Source: a virus. From it: a DNA stretch of 54,990 nucleotides. Each line of letters starts with the position of its first letter. Positions within the stretch are counted from its first letter, which is position 1. The position numbers and the translations under genes are program-made. This document shows positions 1 through 7,323 of this stretch, piece by piece. Below the pieces are notes generated by a model. It saw nothing but the letters and a program-made list of their open reading frames with translations, was not told the DNA's origin and searched no databases. The stretch spans positions 1 to 54,990 of IMG/VR virus record IMGVR_UViG_3300049098_000031; one strand, written 5' to 3'.

Positions 1-1
1 G

Positions 2-1168
2 ATCAACACCATGCTCGGCTCTGCTGGCATGGATGACATCGACACCATCGTCAGGAATCGCGAAAAGACAGAGGCTGCACTCGCCAACCTGACCAACGAG
101 TTCTCGGAGATGAAGCGCAAGATGGCGACCATGCACGTCTCCAAGGGTGGAAGCGTTGCCAAAGTCTCTGCAAGCGGAGAGCTTCCGAGCGGTGGTGCAA
201 CGTGGCGCAATGCCAACGAGGTACTGAAAGAGAAGGGCATCCGTGTGCCTGATTCTCGCAAGCACATGTTCCAGTTCGAGGTTCCGTTCTTCGAGTGGGA
301 TAGCGAGCACCGTGACGTACCGCAGCAGGATGAAGCGTACCGCTGGCGCTGGGACGTACTCGCCAAGCTGATGTGGGGTCTTGCCTTCGACAAAAAGCCG
401 TGGGTCTGGGGTCACACTGGCACTGGCAAGACCACCCTCGTTGAGCAGGTGTGCTCCATCCTGAACTGGCCGTTCGTACGGGTGAACTTCGACTCGGAGA
501 TCACGCGTATGGACTTGATCGGCAAGGACGGGCTGACCACGGATGAGCATGGCAACACGATCTCGTACTTCAAGGACGGCATCCTGCCGCAAGCGATGAG
601 CCAGCCGACGGTCATCTGCAACGACGAGCTGGACTTTGTCCGGCCTGACATTGCATACGTATACCAGCGTGCCTTGGAGGGCAATGGCCTGCTGCTCACA
701 GAGGATGCTGGTCGCCTGATCCGTCCGCATGAATACAACCGCATGGTAGCCACGGCCAACACGCAGGGTCAGGGCGATGAGTTCGGTCTGTATCAGGGCG
801 CAAGGGTGCAATCGCAAGCGTTCCTTGATCGCTTCCAGTGCTGGGTTGAGGTCGGATACCTGAACGCAACGGACGAGAAGAAACTGGTGCAAGCACGTGT
901 GCCTTCGCTGGCCGAGGACATGGTTGATCGGCTGATCAAGTATGTACGTGAGCATCGTGAAGCGTTCAAGCAGGCTGCGATTCTCAAGCCGCTGTCGCCA
1001 CGTGGTGTTATCTCGACTGCCGAGGCGATTGCGTTCTTTACTTCGCTGCATCCCAAGGCCAAGGAAGGTGAGGCCGTACGCATGGCCATCGAGGCCACTG
1101 TGCTTGGCTCGGTGACGCATGCTGATGCTGCCAAGATCAACGAGTTAGTCGATAGAACTTTTAACTAA
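2..1168 (+). CDS. CobS-like MoxR-type AAA+ ATPase, 5' end may lie outside the window
   Basis: The protein has a Walker A GHTGTGKTT at residues 134-142 (counting from the ATG at 11), a Walker B VICNDELDF at 201-209, a sensor-like ATANT at 247-251 and a DRF arginine-finger segment near 273. The order and spacing match the CobS/MoxR group, known from the cobaltochelatase ATPase subunit and from many phages. The frame is open to the window edge and no ribosome-binding site precedes the ATG at 11, so the true start may be upstream. By family knowledge it would form an AAA+ ring that remodels a partner, most likely the VWA protein at 2696-4720. A cobalamin role is unlikely in a phage, since no other cobalamin gene is near. 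Its last codons form one arm of the hairpin at 1138-1175. The ATPase call is firm; the substrate is unknown. Confidence 0.88.
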   Translation: MNTMLGSAGMDDIDTIVRNREKTEAALANLTNEFSEMKRKMATMHVSKGGSVAKVSASGELPSGGATWRNANEVLKEKGIRVPDSRKHMFQFEVPFFEWDSEHRDVPQQDEAYRWRWDVLAKLMWGLAFDKKPWVWGHTGTGKTTLVEQVCSILNWPFVRVNFDSEITRMDLIGKDGLTTDEHGNTISYFKDGILPQAMSQPTVICNDELDFVRPDIAYVYQRALEGNGLLLTEDAGRLIRPHEYNRMVATANTQGQGDEFGLYQGARVQSQAFLDRFQCWVEVGYLNATDEKKLVQARVPSLAEDMVDRLIKYVREHREAFKQAAILKPLSPRGVISTAEAIAFFTSLHPKAKEGEAVRMAIEATVLGSVTHADAAKINELVDRTFN

Positions 1169-1175
1169 CTCGTTG
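1138..1175. repeat. 12-bp perfect inverted repeat of the TAACTCGTTG motif
   Basis: CAACGAGTTAGT (1138-1149) and ACTAACTCGTTG (1164-1175) pair perfectly around a 14-base loop and straddle the ATPase stop codon. There is no T-run after it, so it is a poor intrinsic terminator. The same 13 bases CTAACTCGTTGCA recur on the minus strand in the intergenic region before the capsid gene (43510-43522), again next to an inverted copy. A protein-binding site or control element is inferred. Confidence 0.6.
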
Positions 1176-1198
1176 CATCCGACTTAAACTTCATGCTA

Positions 1199-1219
1199 GG
1201 GTGTCTGCACTAGACACCC
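1199..1219 (+). promoter_or_regulatory. 8-bp hairpin in the leader of the HNH gene
   Basis: GGGTGTCT (1199-1206) and AGACACCC (1212-1219) form a perfect stem with a five-base loop, ending four bases before the GGAG ribosome-binding site (1223-1226) of the HNH gene. Hairpins that limit early translation are known upstream of phage homing endonuclease genes; that role here is an inference. No T-run follows. Confidence 0.45.
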
Positions 1220-1232
1220 GATGGAGATCACC

Positions 1233-1841
1233 ATGAACCCACTTGATCTGGCCGGAAAGACATTCGGTCGCTGGACTGTGCTTGGCTTCGCCGAGCGCAG
1301 GAATCGTGCAACCTACTGGCATTGCCGGTGTGAGTGCGGCAAGCGTCGCAAGGTAAAGGGCGTGACCCTGACAAACGGTACGTCAACAAGCTGCGGATGC
1401 AGCAGACGCAAGCCAATCTCGCACGGCATGTCGAAGACGCCAACTTGGTACTCGTGGCTGGCGATGCGACGCCGCTGTTACGAGCCTAGCCACTCCGGCT
1501 ACAGCCAGTACGGCGGACGTGGCATCAAGGTCTGCGACCGTTGGCGTGACTCGTTCGAGAACTTCCTTACCGACATGGGCTATCGCCCTGATGGCATGAC
1601 GCTGGATCGCATCGATAACGATGGCGATTACACACCAACGAACTGCCGATGGGCTGATGCCAACACGCAAGCGCGCAACAGGAAGTACGTCAAGACAGTC
1701 ACGTGCAACGGTGAGTCGTTGACCAAGGCCGAGTGGGCCAGACGAACCGGGGTCACACAGGCGCTGATCTCTATGCGCATCAACAAACTGGGGTGGGACG
1801 TGTGCAAGGCATGCACCACCCCTCGAAGGAGTAAGCGATGA
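1233..1841 (+). CDS. HNH-type homing-like endonuclease with N-terminal Cys cluster
   Basis: The start is placed at the ATG at 1233 because GGAG lies six bases upstream; an ATG at 1221 has no such site. The 202-residue product has a Cys cluster (CRCECG at 31-36, SCGC at 53-56) that probably binds zinc. A long segment typical of phage HNH proteins follows: YGGRGIKVCDRW at 93-104 and LDRIDNDGDYTPTNCRW at 124-140. The C-terminal stretch (about 153-190, TKAEWARRTGVTQALISMR) resembles a DNA-binding helix-turn-helix. Such genes often behave as mobile free-standing endonucleases. Its position between the ATPase and its likely VWA partner suggests insertion into that operon. It overlaps the next gene by ATGA. 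Confidence 0.82.
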   Translation: MNPLDLAGKTFGRWTVLGFAERRNRATYWHCRCECGKRRKVKGVTLTNGTSTSCGCSRRKPISHGMSKTPTWYSWLAMRRRCYEPSHSGYSQYGGRGIKVCDRWRDSFENFLTDMGYRPDGMTLDRIDNDGDYTPTNCRWADANTQARNRKYVKTVTCNGESLTKAEWARRTGVTQALISMRINKLGWDVCKACTTPRRSKR

Positions 1842-2524
1842 ACATCACTGAAGCAATGAAGAAACAAGAAGACCTGAACGACGAGCTTGCTGATCACGTT
1901 GTGTACAGCGAAGAACTTGGTGCGCATGTACTGCATCACCCGTTCGTTGTGCAGGTTCCGTACACGCCACAGCTCAATGCGCTGTGTAACCAATGGTTTG
2001 CTGGCAAGACCGAAGCGACCGAACGTGCGTTGAGGGAGGGCAAGTTCCATCACTACGTGTTCCTGCACGAACGACCGTACCGACTGTCTGCGTTCATACG
2101 TGTGATCCACGATGACCGCATGGAAGACGACGACTACTGGTCGTTGTTGCGTGACGTCTGGCTCGACGCTGAGTTCCCGTCTCGTAACCGTTCCTCGTGG
2201 CGCACGCTGTTCATGTCCGAAAGGCATGGCATGCGTCAATCAATCATGGATGCCGGTGAGTACCACACATGGCACAACCTGCCTGACAGGATACGTGTCT
2301 ATCGTGGCTGCGACATCGAGAAGGAAACATCGCAGGGCATATCGTGGACGCTTGATCCGACGATAGCGTTGTGGTTTGCCAACCGATTCGGTCGTAGCGG
2401 GCAGGTCATCTCGGGCGAGGTCGGCAGGGAAGCGATCCGTGCGGTACTCAATGGACGTGGCGAGTCGGAAGCGATCATCGTCACGGACTTCGACTGGGAG
2501 GCTGCGGTAAACCATGACGAATGA
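1838..2524 (+). CDS. ADP-ribosyltransferase-like protein
   Basis: The 228-residue product has three blocks spaced like an ADP-ribosyltransferase active site: VYRG with Arg156, ISWT at 168-171, and GESEAII with an E-x-E (209-211). Between them lies a FANRF segment typical of the NAD-binding fold. These match the R-S/T-E triad of arginine-type ARTs. The N-terminal 150 residues are not recognised. If active it would transfer ADP-ribose from NAD+ to a host or phage protein. The ATG overlaps the HNH stop as ATGA, so translation is probably coupled. The fold call rests on short motifs read by eye; a non-catalytic relative is possible. Confidence 0.6.
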   Translation: MNITEAMKKQEDLNDELADHVVYSEELGAHVLHHPFVVQVPYTPQLNALCNQWFAGKTEATERALREGKFHHYVFLHERPYRLSAFIRVIHDDRMEDDDYWSLLRDVWLDAEFPSRNRSSWRTLFMSERHGMRQSIMDAGEYHTWHNLPDRIRVYRGCDIEKETSQGISWTLDPTIALWFANRFGRSGQVISGEVGREAIRAVLNGRGESEAIIVTDFDWEAAVNHDE

Positions 2525-2690
2525 AATGCTCATCAACACGGCGACCGTGAAGCGGTTGCGCAAAGCGTACGATAAGGCGTACGCACAAGGACTCGAACGC
2601 ATGACGTTCGACAAGGTTGAGCTGGACATGGAGTACGCCATGTACCTGCTCGATTGGGCTGAAGACTACATCAAACAACACAAGAGGTAA
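2514..2690 (+). CDS. Small hypothetical protein, 58 aa
   Basis: An ATG at 2514 opens a 58-residue frame ending with TAA at 2690, six bases before the next start. It overlaps the ART-like gene by 11 bases. An alternative ATG at 2526 would give 54 residues. The product is helical and rich in charged and aromatic residues (KRLRKAYDKAYAQG, then YAMYLLDWAEDYIKQHKR at the end). No family is recognised. Its compact fit between two genes and the ribosome-binding AGAGG near its 3' end, which serves the VWA gene, support a real gene. Confidence 0.65.
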   Translation: MTNEMLINTATVKRLRKAYDKAYAQGLERMTFDKVELDMEYAMYLLDWAEDYIKQHKR

Positions 2691-2695
2691 TCAAC

Positions 2696-4720
2696 ATGAA
2701 CAAACGACGTAACATCATCAGCACCGTGCCTGAGCATGGCATGAAGACCGAAGAGTTTGCGATGGCGCAAACATCTGCAAGCCGGGTGTTCGGACGTGAT
2801 CGGGATGCCGCTGTCATCTTCGAGGGCAATCAGGCCATGGTTCGGACGGACGGCACCATCGTCTATCCTGCGCTGGCTGGCGGACACCAGATGTCCAAGG
2901 ACGAGATACTGGTAGCGCGTGGCTTTGCCGACCACGAAACTGGGCACAAGCGCTACACGGATACGGGCGTTATGGAAGAGTTCAACAAGGAGTGCGAGTC
3001 ATCTGACAATGCGTTGCTGCGACAGGTTGCGTTCGCAGTGGATGACATTCGCATCGAGAAACTTGCGATCCGTGACTACTCCGGTGCGCAGACCAACCTC
3101 GAAGCGACCAACGATGCGATGCTTGGTGAGTTCGTTGAGTTCGCCAAGGAACATCCCGAAGAGGCGCGTGATCTTGACGTTGTCATGCCTGTCATGATGA
3201 CAGTCGAGGGTCGTCGGCGTATGGGGTATCGCTCCGAGCATGCCGATGATGCGCTGGCCGTACTGACAGACGAGCAGCGTGAGAAGATCAATGCGTACGT
3301 CGACATTGCCATGGGCGTGACCAGCCCTGATCCAGTTGGCGGCACACGTGAAGTGATCGATGCTGCCAAGCTGATCATCGACGAGAAGGAGAAGCAGGAG
3401 GAGCAGGATGACCAGCCTGAAGATGGAGAGGGGCTTAACCCTGAAGGCGGCGACGAGGGCATCCCTGTTGAAGGCGGCGATGACGAAGGCGGAGGCGGCA
3501 GTGGAGACGACGAGGAACGTGAGCAGTCCGATTCCGAAGGCAAGACCACTGGCGAACACAAGGAGTTTACTGGTGAGCTTGCGTCGCAGGGCAAGCCGCT
3601 CGATGCGGATGACCTGATGAGCAAGGCGATCAACAGCTCGTTCGAGAAGTACATCCAGCCCAACAGCAAGCACTATCGTCCGTACTCCACGCAATACGAC
3701 AGCTACTCCCGTGCCGATGACCTGATGGTTGGGATGATGACGCCGTACATGAAGTCTCGTGTCGAGTCGGGATCGGTGAGGCGTTACGAGAGGATCGTGA
3801 AGGACATGCACGGCAAAATCTCCACCATGGCACGCAAGCTGGAGCGTGCGTTGATGGCCAAGCAGCGTCGTGACTGGCAGACCAACTTGGAGTTCGGCAA
3901 CCTTGATCCTAAGCGTCTGGTGCAAGCTGCGCTTGGCAAGGACAACGTCTTCCGTATGCGTGACGACCGCAAGGAACTTGACACTGCCGTGTCGATGGTG
4001 ATCGACCTGTCTGGAAGCATGCACGGTCGTGTGTTTCTGGCCGAGCAGGTTGCGATAGCGTTGTCGCAGGTACTGGAGAAGGTCGGTGTTGCGTTCGAGG
4101 TTGTTGGCTTCAACAACATCTTCATCGCCTCGTACTCAACGGCTGATAGCAAAGAGTACTGCACTCCCGGACGATACGCTGATGCGGTGTTGCCTATCTC
4201 GTGGATGAAAGACCTGAAGAAGGTCGCCGAAAACCCGAGAACTAGTGGCAAGTTCTCCCGCTTTGAGCCGTTCCAGATGTACGAGTTCAAGTCGTACGAC
4301 CGCAAGCTGATGCAGGAACGGCATGGCATGGGCATGATTGCCAAGTGCGTTGGCGGTCACAACTCTGACGTCGAGGCTGTACGCATGGCGGCGACGCACC
4401 TGCGTCACAGGCCGGAGTCACGCAAGATCATGTTTGTCCTGTCCGATGGACTCCCCGAGGTCACGTGTACGCTGGGCGGTTCTTCTCACCAGCTCCAGCA
4501 CTTGCGCAACGAGATCGAGCGAATGGGTATGCACGGCATCGAGTGCGTTGGTCTTGGCATCCAGTCCGATGCCGTGTCTCGCTTCTATCCACGCTACGTG
4601 ATCGTCAACGATATCAATGATCTGCCGAAGGCATCGTTCGATCAGATGGCCAAGATGCTGGTCAATGACAGGTACAAGGTCGACAACTCAGACCTGATGT
4701 CCTCGACTGGGGCAAGGTGA
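2696..4720 (+). CDS. CobT-like VWA-domain protein with HETGH motif
   Basis: The 674-residue product has an N-terminal domain containing HETGH (80-84) followed by an acidic helical segment (VDDIRIEK), then an acidic glycine-rich linker at roughly 225-300. A C-terminal von Willebrand A domain follows, with the MIDAS sequence DLSGS (437-441) and the later SDG (583-585). This is the arrangement of CobT-type proteins that partner MoxR/CobS AAA+ ATPases. The HExxH-like motif suggests a metal-binding or protease-like domain; whether it is catalytic cannot be said. AGAGG precedes the ATG. With the ATPase at 2-1168 it forms a likely metal-dependent ATPase/adaptor pair. It ends in a GTGA overlap with the next frame. 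Confidence 0.82.
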   Translation: MNKRRNIISTVPEHGMKTEEFAMAQTSASRVFGRDRDAAVIFEGNQAMVRTDGTIVYPALAGGHQMSKDEILVARGFADHETGHKRYTDTGVMEEFNKECESSDNALLRQVAFAVDDIRIEKLAIRDYSGAQTNLEATNDAMLGEFVEFAKEHPEEARDLDVVMPVMMTVEGRRRMGYRSEHADDALAVLTDEQREKINAYVDIAMGVTSPDPVGGTREVIDAAKLIIDEKEKQEEQDDQPEDGEGLNPEGGDEGIPVEGGDDEGGGGSGDDEEREQSDSEGKTTGEHKEFTGELASQGKPLDADDLMSKAINSSFEKYIQPNSKHYRPYSTQYDSYSRADDLMVGMMTPYMKSRVESGSVRRYERIVKDMHGKISTMARKLERALMAKQRRDWQTNLEFGNLDPKRLVQAALGKDNVFRMRDDRKELDTAVSMVIDLSGSMHGRVFLAEQVAIALSQVLEKVGVAFEVVGFNNIFIASYSTADSKEYCTPGRYADAVLPISWMKDLKKVAENPRTSGKFSRFEPFQMYEFKSYDRKLMQERHGMGMIAKCVGGHNSDVEAVRMAATHLRHRPESRKIMFVLSDGLPEVTCTLGGSSHQLQHLRNEIERMGMHGIECVGLGIQSDAVSRFYPRYVIVNDINDLPKASFDQMAKMLVNDRYKVDNSDLMSSTGAR

Positions 4721-4725
4721 TTGTC

Positions 4726-4938
4726 ATGGCCAAGCGTAGACAACTGGTAACTGGGAGAATCGACCATGCTTGGCTTGGTTGGTTCCCGCAAGCTGGCTGG
4801 AACATGGAGTTCTGGCTGTCCGTAGCTAACGCCGTACGTAAACGCGGCATACGCAGAGGTGATCGCAATGGAGTTGTGCGCATCTGTAGAGAAATCTGGA
4901 ACATCCAACACGCAAACGAGGTAAGCAATCATGAGTGA
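4726..4938 (+). CDS. Small hypothetical protein, 70 aa
   Basis: The start is placed at ATG 4726, with AAGGTG about seven bases upstream; a GTG at 4717 overlapping the VWA stop is an alternative. The basic product (many Arg and Lys, with a Trp-rich WLGWFPQAGWNMEFWL segment) resembles no family I know. It overlaps the next gene by eight bases. Its gene status rests on this tight operon packing. Confidence 0.55.
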   Translation: MAKRRQLVTGRIDHAWLGWFPQAGWNMEFWLSVANAVRKRGIRRGDRNGVVRICREIWNIQHANEVSNHE

Positions 4939-5410
4939 CATGAAAAAGAAAATCGGCAAGCAGGGGCTTGATGGTCTGTTGAATCGCAAGGAACCTGAGC
5001 GTCCGCAGATCGGCAGCGGCCATCGCAGCAAGTTCAAGGACAACCCTAACTACGATCCGTACACAAATAGCTGGCGTGGTACTGACTCGTATCGCTCTGC
5101 GTACGACGGGCCACGTGGTATATCGAAGCGCTCCGGTGGCAACGTGTCCCCGGGCCGGGTGGCTGCGTACGGTGGCAACGTGAAGTTCTTCGAGGAGGAT
5201 GGGCTGGCCGTCATCCACGAGAGCGAGATACGCAGGCTCAGGCTTGAGCTGGGCGACCTGCTCATTAACGCACTGCGTACTCGTAACATCGGCCTTGGCA
5301 TCGGCGCTGAATCCGAAGTGCATGCCATGATCTCCACGCTGATCGAGACGGACGGACGTGTTGCCCACAAGGGCAAACTGCTCAAGGTCTGCATCGAGGA
5401 GGACGAGTGA
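4931..5410 (+). CDS. Hypothetical protein, 159 aa
   Basis: The N-terminal third is basic, polar and probably disordered, with Asn, Tyr, Arg and Gly. The second half (from about residue 85) reads as an alpha/beta domain with a helix around ESEIRRLRLELGDLLINALRTR. No domain is recognised. GAGG lies upstream of the ATG, and the TGA overlaps the next ATG as TGATG, so it is probably cotranslated with its neighbours. Confidence 0.7.
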   Translation: MSDMKKKIGKQGLDGLLNRKEPERPQIGSGHRSKFKDNPNYDPYTNSWRGTDSYRSAYDGPRGISKRSGGNVSPGRVAAYGGNVKFFEEDGLAVIHESEIRRLRLELGDLLINALRTRNIGLGIGAESEVHAMISTLIETDGRVAHKGKLLKVCIEEDE

Positions 5411-5790
5411 TGAACAAGGTGATATGCCCACTATGCGGTCACTATATTGAGCCAGCAAAAGAAGCACATGTTCACAGAAAGGTTGGTGGACATCGCTGGG
5501 CAGTACACTCTGATTGCTGGCAGGAGTCAGGTGGTTTTGAAGAACTGAAAACAGCGGTTGCAGATGCCGCATTGCAGGAGAGTGTGGTGATGGAAGAGAA
5601 GAAATTTTGCCCGTTCACAATGACACGGCCAGACGAACCTTGGCCTTGTTGCGAAAATATGTGCATGGCATGGGAGCCAGAAGAGACTTTGATCCGAAAG
5701 GAGTACGACCCGCAGTTGACACAGACTGTTGACCAAACGCTCCATTATGACGGCTACTGCAAGCTGATCGAAAAGCGGGAGGTTGAGTGA
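5410..5790 (+). CDS. Cys/His-rich putative zinc-binding protein, 126 aa
   Basis: The ATG at 5410 is chosen over the GTG at 5407 because GAGGA sits at a normal distance. The first 40 residues carry CPLCGHYI, then several His residues and HSDCW, which looks like a treble-clef or HNH-like zinc site without clear catalytic residues. The second half has CPFTM, CCENMCMAW and a final YCK, a second possible metal site. The base composition is more AT-rich than its neighbours, which may indicate separate acquisition. It overlaps the integrase start as TGATG. Function unknown. Confidence 0.65.
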   Translation: MNKVICPLCGHYIEPAKEAHVHRKVGGHRWAVHSDCWQESGGFEELKTAVADAALQESVVMEEKKFCPFTMTRPDEPWPCCENMCMAWEPEETLIRKEYDPQLTQTVDQTLHYDGYCKLIEKREVE

Positions 5791-6653
5791 TGGACAGGAG
5801 TACGCAACTCAAACTGCTTGGCTCGGTGGAGCGGGTCAAGCATCCTGATTCGCCAACGCTATGCGATGTTTGCACACGGTACATCATTGACCGTGGTGAG
5901 CTTGGCGATACGGATGCGCTGTACATCGAGCGGCTGGAAAACGAGATCGGTGAATGGCCGATTGCATCGCTCGACAGGAAGACGGTCGACGTGTTGATTA
6001 CGCGTCATCGTCTGGACGTACGTGGCAACTCGAAGGCTGCGGTGAGGCGTGAGCTGACCACGTTACAGGCGGTGTTGAACTTCGCCTACGACGTGGGCAT
6101 TGCGGAGCATCCGACCAAGTTGCGCAAGCCGAACAGTGACAAGCCACGTGATGTGTGGCTCGATTCGGATGGCGTCGAGGAGTTCCTGCGCATGTGTGAT
6201 CAGGAGTTCAGGCCGTTTGCGACGGTGTTGTTCTTCACCGGCATGCGCCTGAGCGAAGCGATCAATGCGCGCTGGGATCATGTGCGTGGCAACGTCCTCA
6301 CGGTCGAGTCGAGGAAGGGTGGCGTCCACAAGACGCGCTCGATCCCGTTGGTGCAGCGTGTGCTTGACCTGATCGGCACACAGGGTACGGGTTGGTTGCT
6401 CAAGCGTAGCTGCGGATCGCAGTGGACGAAGCGCATGGTGTACCAGCACTGGAATCCCGTGCGTGACAGGATGGGCATGCCAGCGTTGACGCCGCACTGT
6501 GCACGTCACTCGTTCGCCAGTAACCTGATCATCCGTGGGGCTGACAGTCGCACGGTAGCGGAGTTGCTGGGGCACTCGTCCATGGACATGATGAAGCGGT
6601 ACACGCATCTGAACACCACGCACCTGACGGAGGCAGTGTCCAAGCTGGTGTAG
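5790..6653 (+). CDS. int: Tyrosine recombinase / phage integrase
   Basis: The ATG at 5790 follows GGGAGG and overlaps the previous stop; the product is 287 residues, on the short side for phage integrases. An N-terminal core-binding domain is followed by the catalytic domain with Arg153 (TGMRLSE), Lys176 (SRKGG), the His236-x-x-Arg239 box (HCARHSF), His262 (LGHSS) and the nucleophile Tyr271 (RYTHL). All catalytic residues are present, so it should be active in site-specific recombination at an attachment site. It lies last in the plus-strand cluster, just before a terminator. No clear att site can be pointed out from this window alone. A role in dimer resolution instead of integration cannot be excluded. 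Confidence 0.92.
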   Translation: MDRSTQLKLLGSVERVKHPDSPTLCDVCTRYIIDRGELGDTDALYIERLENEIGEWPIASLDRKTVDVLITRHRLDVRGNSKAAVRRELTTLQAVLNFAYDVGIAEHPTKLRKPNSDKPRDVWLDSDGVEEFLRMCDQEFRPFATVLFFTGMRLSEAINARWDHVRGNVLTVESRKGGVHKTRSIPLVQRVLDLIGTQGTGWLLKRSCGSQWTKRMVYQHWNPVRDRMGMPALTPHCARHSFASNLIIRGADSRTVAELLGHSSMDMMKRYTHLNTTHLTEAVSKLV

Positions 6654-6725
6654 CAAAGTTCAGACAGATGCGATATGATGCACCCACATGCTGATGTTGC
6701 GTTGTTCATGGCATGTGTGTGTTGG

Positions 6726-6758
6726 AAGGGCTGGCTCGAAAGGGTCGGCCCTTTTTTT
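6726..6758 (+). terminator. Intrinsic terminator after the integrase
   Basis: AAGGGC (6726-6731) pairs with GCCCTT (6748-6753), extended by a wobble pair, and is followed by a run of seven T (6752-6758). It lies 70 bases after the integrase stop and faces the converging minus-strand operon that ends at 6761. Confidence 0.85.
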
Positions 6759-6760
6759 GC

Positions 6761-6949
6761 CTAGCGTTTGCGCTGTTCCTTTTGGGGGCGTGTGTGAATT
6801 GCTTCCAACCTGCGCTTGCTGTTCTGGCGAGCGAACCTGTAGGCGTAGTCGAACGCCTCGTCCTTTTCCATTCCTTCCTTGATCAATCTCTTTACGTTCT
6901 TGCGTATGACTGTGGGCGACATGCCCGGGTCTAGTGTTGACTTGATCAC
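6761..6949 (-). CDS. Small basic hypothetical protein, 62 aa
   Basis: The start is a GTG at 6949 that overlaps the stop of the upstream nuclease gene (GTGA), so coupled translation is likely. The product begins VIKSTLDPGMSP, has a helical lysine- and arginine-rich body (TVIRKNVKRLIKEGM) and a very basic tail. It may bind nucleic acid; no family is recognised. The upstream extension of this frame (to 7135) only shadows the nuclease gene and is rejected. Confidence 0.6.
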   Translation of the reverse strand: MIKSTLDPGMSPTVIRKNVKRLIKEGMEKDEAFDYAYRFARQNSKRRLEAIHTRPQKEQRKR

Positions 6950-7323
6950 TTCAGGTATCCCTGCGCGTACGCCCACTCCCTGTACATCTCCACGAAATGA
7001 TTCAACTCGATGACGACCATCGTCTCTTCCACCTTCACACCACTGCGCTTGTTGACCACGATGGGCACTTCGTCTGCGCCTGCGTTGCGTTTGGCCTGAC
7101 GGTGGGCCTCGTGAAAGTTCAGGCGCTCGACGCACTTGGCCTCGACTGACAGGCGTGGCGTACCGATCAGGTCGGCGCTGCCTTTTCCCTTGCGTGTCAT
7201 GGGGTCGCCCGTGTAGAGGGATCGCATTACAGCGACACCAAGTTTCTCGGTGAGGAACTCGGCAAGCTGGCGCTCGAAGCGTGCGCCTTTCTCTTTCATG
7301 TAGCGTTTGGATTTTGCTGGCAT
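6946..7323 (-). CDS. PD-(D/E)XK nuclease, Holliday-junction-resolvase-like
   Basis: The 125-residue protein has the core order of small phage PD-(D/E)XK nucleases: GARFERQL with a conserved Glu, then GSADLIG with the catalytic Asp, then VEAKC supplying the E-x-K pair. A helix with NFHEAHRQAKRNAG follows and probably contacts DNA. Size and motif order resemble archaeal Hjc-type resolvases and phage nucleases that process recombination intermediates. It sits at the end of the replication operon, overlapping both neighbours (TGATG upstream, GTGA downstream). Resolution of branched DNA before packaging is a reasonable inference. Confidence 0.72.
   Translation of the reverse strand: MPAKSKRYMKEKGARFERQLAEFLTEKLGVAVMRSLYTGDPMTRKGKGSADLIGTPRLSVEAKCVERLNFHEAHRQAKRNAGADEVPIVVNKRSGVKVEETMVVIELNHFVEMYREWAYAQGYLK

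Noticed and set aside
2001-3000. Enrichment of GTAC tetranucleotides
   Set aside because: Seven were counted here against about four expected, too small a difference by hand; a genome-wide count would be needed.
2999-4024. Minus-strand frame of 341 codons inside the VWA gene
   Set aside because: The His/Arg/Val-rich translation is a typical shadow of the real plus-strand codon use.
2-4720. Cobalamin biosynthesis role for the CobS/CobT-like pair
   Set aside because: Family names come from bacterial cobaltochelatase, but no other pathway gene is present and phages use the fold widely.
6721-6760. tRNA fragment or att core at GGCTCGAAAGGG
   Set aside because: It is the loop of an intrinsic terminator, and no acceptor or anticodon arms can be built.
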